Both the position numbers and the translations under genes were made by a program. Of a stretch of DNA of 64,000 bases, positions 8,993-18,854 are shown one piece after another; position 1 is the stretch's first letter, and every line of letters begins with the position of its first letter. Source of the DNA: Burkholderiales bacterium (GTDB taxonomy: Bacteria; Pseudomonadota; Gammaproteobacteria; Burkholderiales; SG8-41); NCBI GenBank assembly GCA_020854035.1, contig JADZGE010000005.1, positions 1 to 64,000 on the forward strand, in the 5' to 3' direction. Below the pieces are notes generated by a model. The model was not told the DNA's origin, made no database searches, and worked only from the letters and a program-made list of their open reading frames with translations.

Positions 8993-9009
8993 TGCATGGA
9001 GATCATGCA
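8993..9009. promoter_or_regulatory. perfect inverted repeat overlapping the lysR ribosome-binding site
   Basis: TGCATG-GAGAT-CATGCA is a perfect 6-bp inverted repeat with a 5-base spacer, so T and A sit 11 bases apart inside the arms as in LysR-type boxes. It covers the GGAG Shine-Dalgarno of the regulator and touches its ATG at 9009. It lies in the 262-bp gap between divergent promoters. Such placement would let the LysR protein repress itself, but operator function is inferred. Confidence 0.45.
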
Positions 9010-9938
9010 TGCCGGTGCATAGCCCCGCGCGCCCGGGCATCGACAGCGTTCATCTGCTGCGGTGCCTCGAGGTATTGATGGTCGAATGCAGCGTGACGCG
9101 CGCTGCCGCGCGCCTGAACGTGAGCCAGACGACGATGAGTCACGCGTTGGCCAGACTGCGACAGGTTTTCGGCGATCCGTTGTTGATCAAGCGCGCCGGC
9201 GGCATGGCCCCCACGAGCCGGGGGCTGGAGCTGCGCGCGCAGGTCGGCACCGTGCTGCGGGGACTCGAACGGATGCTCGAGGGGCCGGCCGTGTTCACGC
9301 CCGGGCTGGCGCGCATGCGTTTCACGATGATGCTGCCGGAGTTCGTGGAGCCGCTGCTCGCGCCGGCGCTGATCTCCCGGCTCGAACGCGACGCTCCGGG
9401 CGTGGAAGTCGAGTTCAGGGCGCCCGACCCGGTTCGCGCCTTCGAACTGCTGGCGCAAGGGACCGTGGACCTGCGGCTCGGCTACTGGCCGACGACGGCG
9501 ACCGGGCTGCACTACAAGATGCTCTCACGCGAGCGCCTCGTCTGTATCGCGCGCCGGCGTCATCCCCGCATCCGTGGCGGAATCGACGTCGAGGATTTTC
9601 TCGCGGCGCGGCATGTCCGCATTCATCGTGAGCGCACCAGCGTATCGATGAACGCAGTGGATCACGCGGTGGCGAAACTGGCGGCGAAGCTGCACGTCGC
9701 CGTGCGCGTACCGAACGCCTATGGCCTCGCGCACGTCGTGTCGCGATCGCTGCTGATCGGCATCGTGACCGAGCGGCTCGCCCGGCACCTGCGCGGCATC
9801 TTTCCGCTGCAGGTGGTGCCGGTGCCGCTTGCGGTGCCCGAGCGCCGCACCGCGCTCTACTGGCACGAGCGCACGCACAGGGAAGAACCGCATCGATGGT
9901 TCCGGTCGCTCATCACCGGGATCGCGCGCGATCTCTAG
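9009..9938 (+). CDS. LysR family transcriptional regulator
   Basis: A 309-aa product. The start at 9009 has GGAG 7 bases upstream. Residues 13-70 form the winged helix-turn-helix (LEVLMVECSVTRAAARLNVS, then QTTMSHALARLRQVFGDPLL), followed by the linker helix and a periplasmic-binding-protein-like effector domain (RFTMMLPEFVEPLLAPALI, DLRLGYWP, HVVSRSLLIGIVTERLA). LysR regulators normally control the divergent operon in answer to a pathway metabolite. Here that is the Bug protein, DapA-like lyase and acyl-CoA dehydrogenase genes, so the effector may be the imported acid or an intermediate. Confidence 0.92.
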   Translation: MPVHSPARPGIDSVHLLRCLEVLMVECSVTRAAARLNVSQTTMSHALARLRQVFGDPLLIKRAGGMAPTSRGLELRAQVGTVLRGLERMLEGPAVFTPGLARMRFTMMLPEFVEPLLAPALISRLERDAPGVEVEFRAPDPVRAFELLAQGTVDLRLGYWPTTATGLHYKMLSRERLVCIARRRHPRIRGGIDVEDFLAARHVRIHRERTSVSMNAVDHAVAKLAAKLHVAVRVPNAYGLAHVVSRSLLIGIVTERLARHLRGIFPLQVVPVPLAVPERRTALYWHERTHREEPHRWFRSLITGIARDL

Positions 9939-10316
9939 GGACTCGTCCACACCGAATCTCGTCTGGCGCGGAAAAGCCGCGGTAGCCTCCGCGATAGGAC
10001 TGGCGCGCCCGCCAGGATTGTGCGCGTCTCGCATCGCATCCGCGATCCGCGCATCCCTCGCTGCAAGCAGCCCGGGACCGCGCGCATCGAACGCATTGTC
10101 GAAGGGAAGCATCTCGCCGCTCACGGCTGCCGTGCTGTTGCAGATGATTGCGCGCGGTCAGGCCGCGGAAGTGGGGCTTCAGGATGTCGCGGCTCGCTCC
10201 GGTCCGCTTCGCGGCATCCATCGTCGCGACGCGCGGCACAACGAGGGCTGGCGTCACTACCGCGACATCAATCCGGAATACGTGAAGTGCATAACGAGAT
10301 GCGCTTAGCGGCCATC
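9939..10316. other. non-coding stretch, no recognised gene
   Basis: Between the lysR stop and the kdp promoter region I see no ORF with family character on either strand. The short frames here have no credible ribosome-binding sites or motifs. Codon-like GC skew in parts of it suggests decayed coding sequence, but I cannot name it. Confidence 0.4.
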
Positions 10317-10333
10317 TTGATAACTTCTTGATA
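10317..10333 (+). promoter_or_regulatory. direct repeat upstream of kdp operon, candidate KdpE site
   Basis: TTGATA occurs twice with an 11-bp period (10317-10322 and 10328-10333), and a further TTGA follows at 10349, 21 bp on. Direct half-sites one helical turn apart are the usual binding pattern of OmpR-family response regulators, which KdpE belongs to. The repeat lies 146 bp upstream of kdpF. Its function is inferred. Confidence 0.35.
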
Positions 10334-10440
10334 GATCCCCAAAGACTCTTGACCCCGTCCTGATACTGGAATTCCTAGCATTGAACCGTTGAAAGAATGG
10401 AGTGATGCCATGTCCTTCAAATTCCCACGTCCCCGGCACA

Positions 10441-10457
10441 CCTCCTGTAGCGGGAGG
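10441..10457 (+). promoter_or_regulatory. hairpin covering the kdpF Shine-Dalgarno
   Basis: CCTCC (10441-10445) can pair with GGAGG (10453-10457) around a 7-base loop. The right arm is the ribosome-binding site for the ATG at 10463. The stem is only 5 bp, so any effect on translation would be modest. Confidence 0.3.
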
Positions 10458-10462
10458 CTCCC

Positions 10463-10561
10463 ATGATCACGCTCTCGTTCATTCACTGGCTGGCGGCGGC
10501 CGGTGCGTTGGGCTTGTTCGTCTATCTCGGCTACGCCCTCTTGCGTCCTGAGCAATTCTGA
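10463..10561 (+). CDS. kdpF: KdpF, small subunit of the K+-transporting ATPase
   Basis: A 32-aa single-span membrane peptide, [19 protein letters not shown] then [13 protein letters not shown]. The ending YALLRPEQF is the usual KdpF tail. KdpF stabilises the KdpFABC complex in the inner membrane. A GGGAGG lies 6 bases before the start. It opens the kdp operon, 15 bases before a second tiny membrane ORF. Confidence 0.85.
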   Translation: MITLSFIHWLAAAGALGLFVYLGYALLRPEQF

Positions 10562-10576
10562 ACGGGACGACTTGTC

Positions 10577-10660
10577 ATGGGAGATCTGCTGTTCATCGGC
10601 CTGTCGCTGGCATTTTTTGCCGTGACAACGTGGGCGTTGCTTGCGCTGCGCAGGCTTTGA
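10577..10660 (+). CDS. tiny membrane protein between kdpF and kdpA
   Basis: A 27-aa [21 protein letters not shown] then WALLALRRL, consisting of one hydrophobic helix with a basic end. It is 15 bases after kdpF and 8 bases before kdpA, whose GGAGG directly follows this stop, so translation is probably coupled. Small hydrophobic ORFs of this look occur beside kdpF in other proteobacterial kdp operons, but I know of no assigned function. It could be a second KdpF-like peptide or a kdpA translation leader. Confidence 0.6.
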   Translation: MGDLLFIGLSLAFFAVTTWALLALRRL

Positions 10661-10668
10661 GGAGGGGC

Positions 10669-12375
10669 ATGGAACTCAATATCGCAGGTTTTGTTCTTGT
10701 GCTGGCCATCATGGGCGGACTTGCTGTCTTGATGGGCAGGTGGCTGGCGCACGCATTTGAAGATGAGCGCCACTGGGCGGCGGAGCGCTTGAGCTACCGC
10801 GCATTGGGCATCAATCCGGACGAGCATATGAGTTGGGCGCGCTACGGCCTGGCACTGTTGCTCTCCAACGCGGCAATGATGGGGCTGGGTTATCTGGTGC
10901 TGCGTTTGCAGGGGGTGCTGCCGTTGAACGGGTTGGGCAACGCAGCACAGACGCCGGATCTGGCGTTCAACACTGCGGCCTCCTTCATTACCAATACCAA
11001 CTGGCAGGCTTACGGGGGTGAGACGAGTCTTTCCAACGCCACGCAGATGCTGGCCATCACCTACTTGATGTTCTGTGGAGCCACCGCCGGTGTCGCTGCG
11101 GCTGGTGCCTTTATTCGTGGACTGGCGCGTGCCGGCAGCCAGGTTATCGGCAACTACTGGGTGGACTTCATGCGCGTACTGTGGCGTGTAATGTTGCCGC
11201 TGTGCTTTGTCGTGGCACTGGTCTATGTCTGGCAAGGCATGCCGCAAACACTGGCCAGCCAGGTCGTCGCCACCACGCTGGAAGGCGCGCGTCAGCAGAT
11301 CGTCCTCGGCCCGGTGGCGAGTTTCGAAACCATCAAGCACATCGGCACCAACGGTGGTGGCTTCTACAGCATGAACGCGGCGCATCCGTTCGAGAACCCG
11401 ACCCCCCTGACCAACACGCTGCATATCCTGTCGATGCTGCTGGTTCCCTCGGCGCTGACGGTCACCTTCGGCCTGATGCTGGCGCGCCGTCGGCAGGGTT
11501 GGGTGTTTTTCGGCGCGTTCCTGGTGATGTTCATCGGGTTCCTGGCGCTCGTGTATGGCGCGGAACAAAGCGGCAACCCCTTGCTGACGCAAGCCGGCGC
11601 GGAGCAAAGACTGTCGGCCACGCAACCGGGCGGCAACATGGAAGGCAAGGAGATGCGTTTCGGGATCGCCGGCACGGCACTGTTTGTCACCACGACGACG
11701 GCGGCGACGACGGGATCGGTCAATGCCATGCACGATTCACTTACGCCCATGGGTGGCTTCGTGCCACTGGCGCAGATGATGCTCAATAGTGTATTCGGCG
11801 GTGACGGCGTGGGTTTCATCAACCTGATCCAGTACGCCATTCTCACGGTGTTCCTGGCTGGCATGATGATCGGGCGCACGCCGGAGTTCCTGGGCAAGAA
11901 GATCGAAGCGCGCGAAATCAAACTGGTGATCCTCTCTATGCTGGCGCATCCCGCATCCATTCTGGGTTTTACCGCGCTGGCCATGCTGTGGCCGGACACG
12001 GGGGCCAGTCTGGCCAATCGCGGTGCACATGGCTTTTCTGAAGTGCTGTACGCCTATACCTCGGGCACCGCCAACAACGGTTCTGCCTTCGCCGGCTTCA
12101 ACGCCAATACACCGTTTTTCAACACCACCATCGGTCTGGCCATGCTTATCGGACGGTACTTCACCTTGCTGCCCTTGCTGGCGGTGGCTGGTTCGCTGGC
12201 GGCCAAGAAAACCGTGGCGGATGGCACGGGCACCTTTCCCACCGCCACGCCGCTGTTCATGGGGCTCCTGGTAGTCGTGGTGCTGATCGTCGGCGGACTG
12301 ACGTTCCTGCCCGCGCTGGCACTGGGCCCGATTGTTGAACACTGGCAGATGCTGGCCGGCGAGCTCCAACCCTGA
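10669..12375 (+). CDS. kdpA: KdpA, potassium-binding channel subunit of KdpFABC
   Basis: A 568-aa polytopic membrane protein starting [11 protein letters not shown], with GGAGG 4 bases before the ATG. It carries the selectivity-filter motifs of the SKT-type potassium channel fold: [35 protein letters not shown] and [13 protein letters not shown]. KdpA takes up K+ from the periplasm and passes it to the KdpB pump. The length matches the family. The operon is visibly less GC-rich than the flanks, and the next gene is kdpC rather than the usual kdpB. Confidence 0.97.
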   Translation: MELNIAGFVLVLAIMGGLAVLMGRWLAHAFEDERHWAAERLSYRALGINPDEHMSWARYGLALLLSNAAMMGLGYLVLRLQGVLPLNGLGNAAQTPDLAFNTAASFITNTNWQAYGGETSLSNATQMLAITYLMFCGATAGVAAAGAFIRGLARAGSQVIGNYWVDFMRVLWRVMLPLCFVVALVYVWQGMPQTLASQVVATTLEGARQQIVLGPVASFETIKHIGTNGGGFYSMNAAHPFENPTPLTNTLHILSMLLVPSALTVTFGLMLARRRQGWVFFGAFLVMFIGFLALVYGAEQSGNPLLTQAGAEQRLSATQPGGNMEGKEMRFGIAGTALFVTTTTAATTGSVNAMHDSLTPMGGFVPLAQMMLNSVFGGDGVGFINLIQYAILTVFLAGMMIGRTPEFLGKKIEAREIKLVILSMLAHPASILGFTALAMLWPDTGASLANRGAHGFSEVLYAYTSGTANNGSAFAGFNANTPFFNTTIGLAMLIGRYFTLLPLLAVAGSLAAKKTVADGTGTFPTATPLFMGLLVVVVLIVGGLTFLPALALGPIVEHWQMLAGELQP

Positions 12376-12388
12376 CGCGAGAACAGCC

Positions 12389-13096
12389 ATGAATACATCA
12401 ACCACGGCGCATCATGAATCCAGCGCTGACCTGCTGCGCGGGTTGCTCGGGCCTTGCCTGCGCGGCGCGGCATTCGTCGCGCTCACCACCGGCGTAGCCT
12501 ACCCGTTGGCCACAACCGGGGTAGCGCAACTGCTGTTGCCCCAAACCGCGTCAGGAAGCCTGATTCGACAAGACGAGCGCGTCGTTGGCTCGCGCCTGAT
12601 AGGGCAGCATTTCACCGCTACGCATTATTTTCACTCGCGGCCGAGCGCCACCACCGGAGCCAATCCAGACGGCAGCGGTAGCAGCGTCAGTCAACCCTAC
12701 AACGCCGGTGCGTCGCTGGGCAGCAATCAGGGGCCGACCAATGCAGCTCTGATCGAGGCCGTGCGGCAGCGCACACAAGACTATCGAGCCAGCCATGGCT
12801 TGCCTGCCGATGCAATGTTACCGGCGGATGCGGTGACCGCCTCGGCCTCGGGTCTTGATCCCCATATCTCGGTGGCCAATGCACGGATGCAAGCCAGGCG
12901 TGTAGCCCAAGCGCGGCAACTGCCCTTGGAAAAGGCGCAAGCCCTGATCGAACAACACATCGAAGGGCGACTGCTGGGATTGCTGGGGGAGCCGCGCGTC
13001 AATGTGCTCCTCTTGAATCTGGCACTGGATGAGCAGGCATCCAAGAGCACCCGGCCTGCATCCGGAAATGCCGCAGGAGACCATCATGTCCGGTAG
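12389..13096 (+). CDS. kdpC: KdpC, accessory subunit of KdpFABC
   Basis: A 235-aa protein with one N-terminal membrane span ([20 protein letters not shown]) and a periplasmic domain with the family motifs [42 protein letters not shown] and [17 protein letters not shown]. KdpC binds the KdpA channel and supports high-affinity uptake. Its place between kdpA and kdpB departs from the standard FABC order. Its last 11 bases overlap the start of kdpB. About 20 residues after the usual family end (LNLALD) are extra. Confidence 0.95.
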   Translation: MNTSTTAHHESSADLLRGLLGPCLRGAAFVALTTGVAYPLATTGVAQLLLPQTASGSLIRQDERVVGSRLIGQHFTATHYFHSRPSATTGANPDGSGSSVSQPYNAGASLGSNQGPTNAALIEAVRQRTQDYRASHGLPADAMLPADAVTASASGLDPHISVANARMQARRVAQARQLPLEKAQALIEQHIEGRLLGLLGEPRVNVLLLNLALDEQASKSTRPASGNAAGDHHVR

Positions 13097-15182
13097 GAAT
13101 TCCCTGTCACTGTTTGATCCAGCCCTGACACGCCAGGCGCTGCTGGATGCTGTGCGCAAGCTCTCGCCGCGCGTCCAGTGGCGCAACCCGGTGATGTTTG
13201 TCGTCTATCTGGGGTCGATCCTGACCACCTTGCTGTTCGTGCAGGCGCTGGGGGGGCAAGGCGAAGCGCCGGCGGGGTTCATTCTGGCGATCAGCTTGTG
13301 GTTGTGGTTCACCGTACTGTTCGCCAATTTTGCCGAGGCACTGGCCGAAGGCCGCAGCAAAGCACAGGCAGCCAGTTTGCGTGGTCTGAAGAAGAGCACC
13401 TGGGCCAGGAAACTCGACGGCAGGAACTACGAGGCCCGCGGGCACGAACGCAACGAGATGCAGTGGCTGCCCATCGAAGCCGATAATTTGCGTAAGGGCG
13501 ACATCGTGCTGGTCGAGGCGGGTGAGGTCATTCCCGCCGATGGTGAAGTCATCGACGGGGTGGCATCGGTCGATGAATCCGCCATCACCGGGGAATCGGC
13601 GCCGGTCATCCGCGAGTCCGGTGGCGATTTTTCCGCCGTCACAGGTGGCACGCGAGTGCTTTCGGACTGGATCGTGGCGCGGGTCGCCGTAAACCCGGGC
13701 GAAACCTTTGTCGACCGCATGATCGCCATGGTCGAGGGTGCCAGCCGCAGGAAAACCCCAAATGAAATCGCCCTGACGATTCTGCTGGTGGGTCTGACGC
13801 TGATATTCCTGCTGGTCATTGCCACCTTGTTGCCATTTTCCCGATTCGCCGTGGCGCAGGCGGGCAGCGGCAGCGTGGTGAGCATCACGGTACTCGTCGC
13901 CCTCTTGGTCTGCCTGATTCCCACCACGATCGGCGGCCTGCTCTCTGCGATCGGCGTGGCGGGCATGAGCCGCATGATGCAGGCCAACGTGATCGCCACA
14001 TCGGGGCGGGCCGTGGAAGCCGCAGGTGATGTGGATGTATTGCTGCTGGACAAGACGGGCACCATCACCCTGGGCAACCGCCAAGCGAGCCGCTTTCTGC
14101 CGGTGCCGGGGGTGAGCGAAGAACAACTGGCCGATGCCGCGCAGCTGGCTTCGCTGGCCGACGAAACGCCGGAAGGGCGCAGTATCGTCGTGCTGGCCAA
14201 GCAGAAATTCAATCTGCGCGAGCGTCATATCGAGAGTCTCGGCGCGCAGTTCGTGCACTTCACGGCACAGACTCGCATGAGTGGGGCCGATCTGACGGAT
14301 GGTCGCGGCATTCGCAAAGGTGCGGCGGATACCGTGCGCCGTCATATCGAAGCCCGGGGAGGGCAGTTCCCGCCGGCTTTGCAACAAGCCGTGGATGATG
14401 TCTCCCGCCGAGGAAGCACGCCGATGGTAGTGGCCGATGGCAACCGCGCGCTTGGCGTGGTCGAGCTCAAGGATATCGTCAAGGGCGGCATCAAGGAGCG
14501 TTTTGCCGAGTTGCGCCGCATGGGCATCAAGACCGTGATGATCACCGGCGACAGCCGTCTCACCGCCGCCGCCATCGCGGCCGAGGCCGGGGTGGATGAT
14601 TTTCTGGCTGAAGCCACACCCGAGGCCAAACTGGCGCTCATCCGTGAATACCAGGCCAGGGGTCAGTTGGTGGCAATGACGGGAGATGGCACCAATGACG
14701 CCCCGGCGCTGGCACAGGCCGACGTGGCCGTAGCGATGAACACCGGCACCCAGGCCGCCAAGGAAGCAGGCAATATGGTTGATCTGGACAGCAACCCGAC
14801 CAAGCTGATCGAGATCGTCGAAACCGGCAAGCAGATGCTGATGACACGTGGCTCGCTCACCACCTTCAGCATCGCCAACGACCTGGCCAAGTACTTCGCC
14901 ATCATTCCAGCGGCTTTCGTCGGCACCTACCCCCAACTTGCAGTACTAAACGTCATGGAACTGGCGAGCCCGTCCTCTGCCATACTTTCGTCGGTGATTT
15001 TCAATGCGATGATCATCGTTTTCCTGATCCCGCTGGCACTGAGGGGGGTGAAGTACCGCGCCGTCGGAGCGGCCGCACTCTTGCGCCGCAACCTGCTGGT
15101 CTATGGGCTGGGCGGGGTGATCGCTCCTTTCATCGGCATCAAGCTCATCGATATGACACTCGTGGCCGCGCGTGCGATTTGA
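13086..15182 (+). CDS. kdpB: KdpB, P-type ATPase subunit of the potassium pump
   Basis: A 698-aa P-type ATPase. The phosphorylated aspartate is D322 in [13 protein letters not shown], and the actuator motif TGES is at 168-171, keeping the serine whose phosphorylation inhibits E. coli KdpB. Also visible are the hinge [22 protein letters not shown] and membrane helices near 35-85, 230-290 and the C-terminus. Its start overlaps kdpC by 11 bases (ATG at 13086). It couples ATP hydrolysis to K+ import through KdpA. Confidence 0.97.
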   Translation: MSGRNSLSLFDPALTRQALLDAVRKLSPRVQWRNPVMFVVYLGSILTTLLFVQALGGQGEAPAGFILAISLWLWFTVLFANFAEALAEGRSKAQAASLRGLKKSTWARKLDGRNYEARGHERNEMQWLPIEADNLRKGDIVLVEAGEVIPADGEVIDGVASVDESAITGESAPVIRESGGDFSAVTGGTRVLSDWIVARVAVNPGETFVDRMIAMVEGASRRKTPNEIALTILLVGLTLIFLLVIATLLPFSRFAVAQAGSGSVVSITVLVALLVCLIPTTIGGLLSAIGVAGMSRMMQANVIATSGRAVEAAGDVDVLLLDKTGTITLGNRQASRFLPVPGVSEEQLADAAQLASLADETPEGRSIVVLAKQKFNLRERHIESLGAQFVHFTAQTRMSGADLTDGRGIRKGAADTVRRHIEARGGQFPPALQQAVDDVSRRGSTPMVVADGNRALGVVELKDIVKGGIKERFAELRRMGIKTVMITGDSRLTAAAIAAEAGVDDFLAEATPEAKLALIREYQARGQLVAMTGDGTNDAPALAQADVAVAMNTGTQAAKEAGNMVDLDSNPTKLIEIVETGKQMLMTRGSLTTFSIANDLAKYFAIIPAAFVGTYPQLAVLNVMELASPSSAILSSVIFNAMIIVFLIPLALRGVKYRAVGAAALLRRNLLVYGLGGVIAPFIGIKLIDMTLVAARAI

Positions 15183-15183
15183 A

Positions 15184-15360
15184 ATGTTCCGCCAATATCG
15201 GTTTTTCAGTGGATTCCAAGTGGCCGCCCATCATTCAAACTTGCCGTCATGTGCTGCCATGTTCCTGATGGCTCCGGGGATGGTTCACGCCGATTTCAGG
15301 GGGTCCGGCAGTATCGATCGGGTCGATGAGTATCGTTTGCAAGCGGGCAAGTCTCTTTGA
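15184..15360 (+). CDS. short putative exported peptide between kdpB and kdpD
   Basis: A 58-aa frame starting MFRQYRFFSGFQVAAHH one base after the kdpB stop. It has a signal-like segment (LPSCAAMFLMAPGMVHA) followed by DFRGSGSIDRVDEYR. It may be the amino end of a periplasmic or outer-membrane protein that has lost its body, or a genuine small exported peptide. I do not recognise a family. The spacing to kdpB suggests translational coupling. Confidence 0.35.
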   Translation: MFRQYRFFSGFQVAAHHSNLPSCAAMFLMAPGMVHADFRGSGSIDRVDEYRLQAGKSL

Positions 15361-15400
15361 CCTCGGCCCATCATGTTCAATGACGGGTTTCAATTGCACC

Positions 15401-18154
15401 ATGCCGAGCGACGAGCTACGCCCCGATCCGGATGAACTGCTGAAGCAGGTGCAGCGGGAGGAGGCGCGCGCCCGGCGGGGGCGATTGAAGATTTTCTTTG
15501 GTGCCTCGGCCGGAGTCGGCAAGACCTACGCCATGCTCTCTGCCGCGCGGGCGGCACAAGCAGAAGGCGTGCCGCTGGTGGTCGGCTTGGTGGAAACGCA
15601 CGGTCGAGCCGAAACGGAAGCGCTGGTTGACGGGCTGCCGCTGTTGCCCCGCAAGGAGGTTGGGCATCGCGGTCGCTTGCTCAAGGAGTTCGATCTCGAA
15701 GCCGCGCTCGCGTTCGGTAAGGCTCACGGCGGCGGTGCCGAAACGCCACTGGTGCTGCTCGATGAACTGGCGCACAGCAATGCACCGGGCTCCCGGCACC
15801 CCAAGCGCTGGCAGGACGTGGAGGAGTTGCTGGCTGCCGGCGTTGATGTGTGGAGCACGATGAATGTGCAGCACCTCGAAAGCCTGAACGATATCGTTGG
15901 GGGGATCACCGGCATTCGTGTGTGGGAAACAGTTCCGGATACGCTGTTCGATACCGCCGATGAAGTGGTGGTGGTCGACCTTCCGCCGGACGAGCTGTTG
16001 CTGCGTCTGGCGGCGGGCAAGGTCTATGTGCCGGAACAGGCCAGGCGCGCGGCAGCGAACTTCTTTCGCAAGGGGAATCTGATTGCTTTGCGTGAGCTGG
16101 CGTTGCGCCGCACCGCAGATCGGGTTGACTCCCAGATGCAGCTCTGGCGGCGCACGAATGACGGCAGGCTGCCAAACCAGCCGCAGTGGTCGACGCGTGA
16201 TGCCATCCTGGCCTGTGTCGGCCCGGGGGTTGGGAGCGAAGTGGTTGTGCGCAGCGCAGCGCGCCTGGCGGCCCAAACCAATCTGCCCTGGCACGCCGTG
16301 TTTGTCGATGTGCCGGCCCAGCAGCGCGTCAGCGACAGGGAGCGCGAGCAGGCGTTACGCGCCCTGAAATTGGCCAAAGAGCTGGGGGCCAGCACCGCCA
16401 CGCCAACCGGGGCGAGCGTGGTGCAGACGATCACCCGTTACGCGCGCGAACACAATCTGTCGAGATTGGTCGTGGGGTGGCGGCGGAAGAGAAGGTTTTG
16501 GCGGCCCTCATTGATGGAACATCTGTCCTTCCAAACCCCGGAGATGGATATTCTTCAGATTCCCGTTCCAGGCCCTGAGTCGGCGCGCAGCGGCGTTTGG
16601 CCGACCGCAGAGCAGGAATCTCCACATCGGTGGACAGGCCATGTTGCCGCCATTGCCATTTGCAGTCTGGTGACGCTTGTGGCCATGCCCCTGCGCAATG
16701 TGCTGGAGCTGACGAATATTGTCATGCTGTTCTTGCTGGCCGTTGTTGTTCTGGCACTACGCTATGGACGCAAGCCCGCGATTCTGGCGGCCTTCCTCGG
16801 AGTGGCACTGTTCGATTTCTTTTTCGTGCCCCCGGTCTTGTCGTTCAATGTGAGCGATGCGCAGTACCTGATCACGTTCGTCGTCATGTTGCTGGTGGCG
16901 CTGATCGTCGGGCAACTGACCGCCGGTTCGCGCATGCAAGCGCAGGCGGCAACAGAGCGCGAACGGCGCGTGCGCGGCCTCTATCAGATGTCGCGCGATC
17001 TATCGGCGGCGTTGCTGGTCGAGCAGGTCGCCGAAATTACTTCCCGCTTCCTGAGCGCGGAATTGTTTTCGAAATCCGCGTTGCTGGTCGCCAACGATGA
17101 CAACAAACTTGCATTGCAGCCGAATGCGACGACAGCGGTCGATCTTGCCGTGGCGCAATGGTGTTTCGAGCGAGGTGAAATGGCCGGGCGCGGAACCAAC
17201 ACTTTACCGGCCAGTGATTGCCTGATGCTGCCTCTCAAGGGTCCGATGCGTCTGCGCGGCGTATTGGCCGTGCAATTGACGCAAGCAAACTCTCTGACGC
17301 CGGAACAGCTCCAGTTGCTTGAAACCTGTGCCTCGCTGCTGGCGATCTCCATCGAGCGCATTCACTACATCCAGGTGGCACAAACCAGCACGCTGCAAAT
17401 GGAGACGGAGCGTTTGCGCAATGCCCTGCTGGCGACCATTTCACATGATTTGCGCACGCCGTTGACCGCTCTGGTGGGATTGACCGATACGCTGGCGACG
17501 GTCACGCCGTCGCTGCCGGAGGCCCAGGCAGGCATCGTTGCCGTGATCCGTGAATCCGCGCAGCGGATGAACGCGCAGGTCGGTAATCTGCTGGACATGG
17601 CGCGCCTGGAGTCGGGTGCGGTCACACTGCGACGGGAGTGGCTGCCACTGGAAGAAGTGGTGGGCAGCGCCCTGACTGCCTGCGCCACGGCGTTAGGCGA
17701 GCGGACAATCAAGATTCATCTGCCGGAAGACTTGCCGCTCCTTTTCCTCGACGCCGGCTTGATCGAGCGTTTGCTGGTCAATGTGCTGGAGAATGCCGCC
17801 AAGTACACTCCGGCGAGTACCGAACTGCGCATCGAGGCGCAGTTGCTGGAAGCGCTGGTACGCCTGAACATCGAGGACGACGGCCCCGGCCTGCCGCCAG
17901 GACGCGAGGCTGCGGTATTCGAGAAGTTCGAGCGCGGGAGTAACGAGGCCGCAACATCCGGTGTCGGGCTGGGTCTGGCTATCTGTCGCACCATCGCGCA
18001 GGTGCATGGCGGTCGCATCTGGGGCGAAAACCGGCTGCGCGACGGCAAGGTGTGCGGGACACGCATCACCATCGAATTTCCGCGCGGAGAGCCACCCGCC
18101 GAGGATGGCAGTCAAATCACCGGCGTGAGCCACGGAGCGATTCAGAGTGAATGA
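15401..18154 (+). CDS. kdpD: KdpD, osmosensitive K+ sensor histidine kinase
   Basis: A 917-aa sensor kinase; the start at 15401 (MPSDELRPDPDELL) is preferred, an ATG at 15380 being possible, and no clear ribosome-binding site decides. Domains in order: the KdpD N-terminal domain with Walker A GASAGVGKT and DELAHSNAPGSRHPKRW; a universal-stress-like domain (ACVGPGVGSEVVVRSA); four membrane spans at about 415-510; a GAF-like region; the kinase core with phospho-acceptor His near residue 682 in ISHDLRTPL; and the N and G boxes (NVLENAAKYT, DDGPGLPPG, GVGLGLAIC). It phosphorylates KdpE under K+ limitation. The stop overlaps kdpE by 8 bases. Confidence 0.96.
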   Translation: MPSDELRPDPDELLKQVQREEARARRGRLKIFFGASAGVGKTYAMLSAARAAQAEGVPLVVGLVETHGRAETEALVDGLPLLPRKEVGHRGRLLKEFDLEAALAFGKAHGGGAETPLVLLDELAHSNAPGSRHPKRWQDVEELLAAGVDVWSTMNVQHLESLNDIVGGITGIRVWETVPDTLFDTADEVVVVDLPPDELLLRLAAGKVYVPEQARRAAANFFRKGNLIALRELALRRTADRVDSQMQLWRRTNDGRLPNQPQWSTRDAILACVGPGVGSEVVVRSAARLAAQTNLPWHAVFVDVPAQQRVSDREREQALRALKLAKELGASTATPTGASVVQTITRYAREHNLSRLVVGWRRKRRFWRPSLMEHLSFQTPEMDILQIPVPGPESARSGVWPTAEQESPHRWTGHVAAIAICSLVTLVAMPLRNVLELTNIVMLFLLAVVVLALRYGRKPAILAAFLGVALFDFFFVPPVLSFNVSDAQYLITFVVMLLVALIVGQLTAGSRMQAQAATERERRVRGLYQMSRDLSAALLVEQVAEITSRFLSAELFSKSALLVANDDNKLALQPNATTAVDLAVAQWCFERGEMAGRGTNTLPASDCLMLPLKGPMRLRGVLAVQLTQANSLTPEQLQLLETCASLLAISIERIHYIQVAQTSTLQMETERLRNALLATISHDLRTPLTALVGLTDTLATVTPSLPEAQAGIVAVIRESAQRMNAQVGNLLDMARLESGAVTLRREWLPLEEVVGSALTACATALGERTIKIHLPEDLPLLFLDAGLIERLLVNVLENAAKYTPASTELRIEAQLLEALVRLNIEDDGPGLPPGREAAVFEKFERGSNEAATSGVGLGLAICRTIAQVHGGRIWGENRLRDGKVCGTRITIEFPRGEPPAEDGSQITGVSHGAIQSE

Positions 18155-18854
18155 AATACGTGTATTGATTGTCGAGGATGAGGACAACATCCGCCGGTTA
18201 GTGCGATTGACCCTGCAGGCAGAGGGTTACGAAGTATTCGAGGCCGCCACCTTGCAGCGTGGCCTGATCGAGGCTGGAACGCGCCGCCCTGATATTCTGG
18301 TGCTGGACCTGGGATTGCCCGATGGCGATGGTGTCGACTTGATCCGCGATTTGCGCAACTGGTCAACCATCCCCGTCATCGTGCTCTCGGCGCGCAGCGC
18401 CGAGGCTGAGAAGATCACCGCGCTCGATGCCGGGGCCGATGATTATCTGGTGAAGCCGTTCGGCGCGGGCGAACTGCTGGCACGGGTGCGTGCCCAGTTG
18501 CGGCGGCACCAGGGACAGGCCCAGGTGCGCGAGCAGCAAATTCGTTATGGGGATGTCGTCATTGATACCGCAAAGCGAACGGTCACGCGCGACGATGTGC
18601 CGCTGCACCTGACACCGATCGAATACCGGCTACTGTGCTATCTGGTTGCCAACCCGGAAAAGGTGCTCACGCACAAGCAGCTGCTGCTGGCCGTGTGGGG
18701 GCCGGGACATGCCAACGATACTCACTACGTCCGGGTGCATATGGCGAACCTGCGCAAGAAAGTGGAGCGAGATTCGGCCAGACCGAAACACCTCTTGACG
18801 GAAACCGGTATTGGCTATCGTTTTGTTGTAAGCGTTCCGCGAACCCACCCCTGA
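18147..18854 (+). CDS. kdpE: KdpE, OmpR-family response regulator of kdp
   Basis: A 235-aa two-domain regulator: a receiver with acidic pocket EDED (10-13), phospho-acceptor D54 in LVLDLGLPDG, and K of DYLVKPFG; then an OmpR-type winged helix (LTPIEYRLLCYLVANPEKVL, VHMANLRKKVE, TGIGYRF). It activates the kdp operon when phosphorylated by KdpD, whose gene overlaps it by 8 bases. Confidence 0.96.
   Translation: MNEIRVLIVEDEDNIRRLVRLTLQAEGYEVFEAATLQRGLIEAGTRRPDILVLDLGLPDGDGVDLIRDLRNWSTIPVIVLSARSAEAEKITALDAGADDYLVKPFGAGELLARVRAQLRRHQGQAQVREQQIRYGDVVIDTAKRTVTRDDVPLHLTPIEYRLLCYLVANPEKVLTHKQLLLAVWGPGHANDTHYVRVHMANLRKKVERDSARPKHLLTETGIGYRFVVSVPRTHP

Noticed and set aside
9525..10308. overlapping frames of 115-200 codons after lysR on both strands
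   Set aside because: No recognisable domain, no ribosome-binding site, and frames contradict one another.
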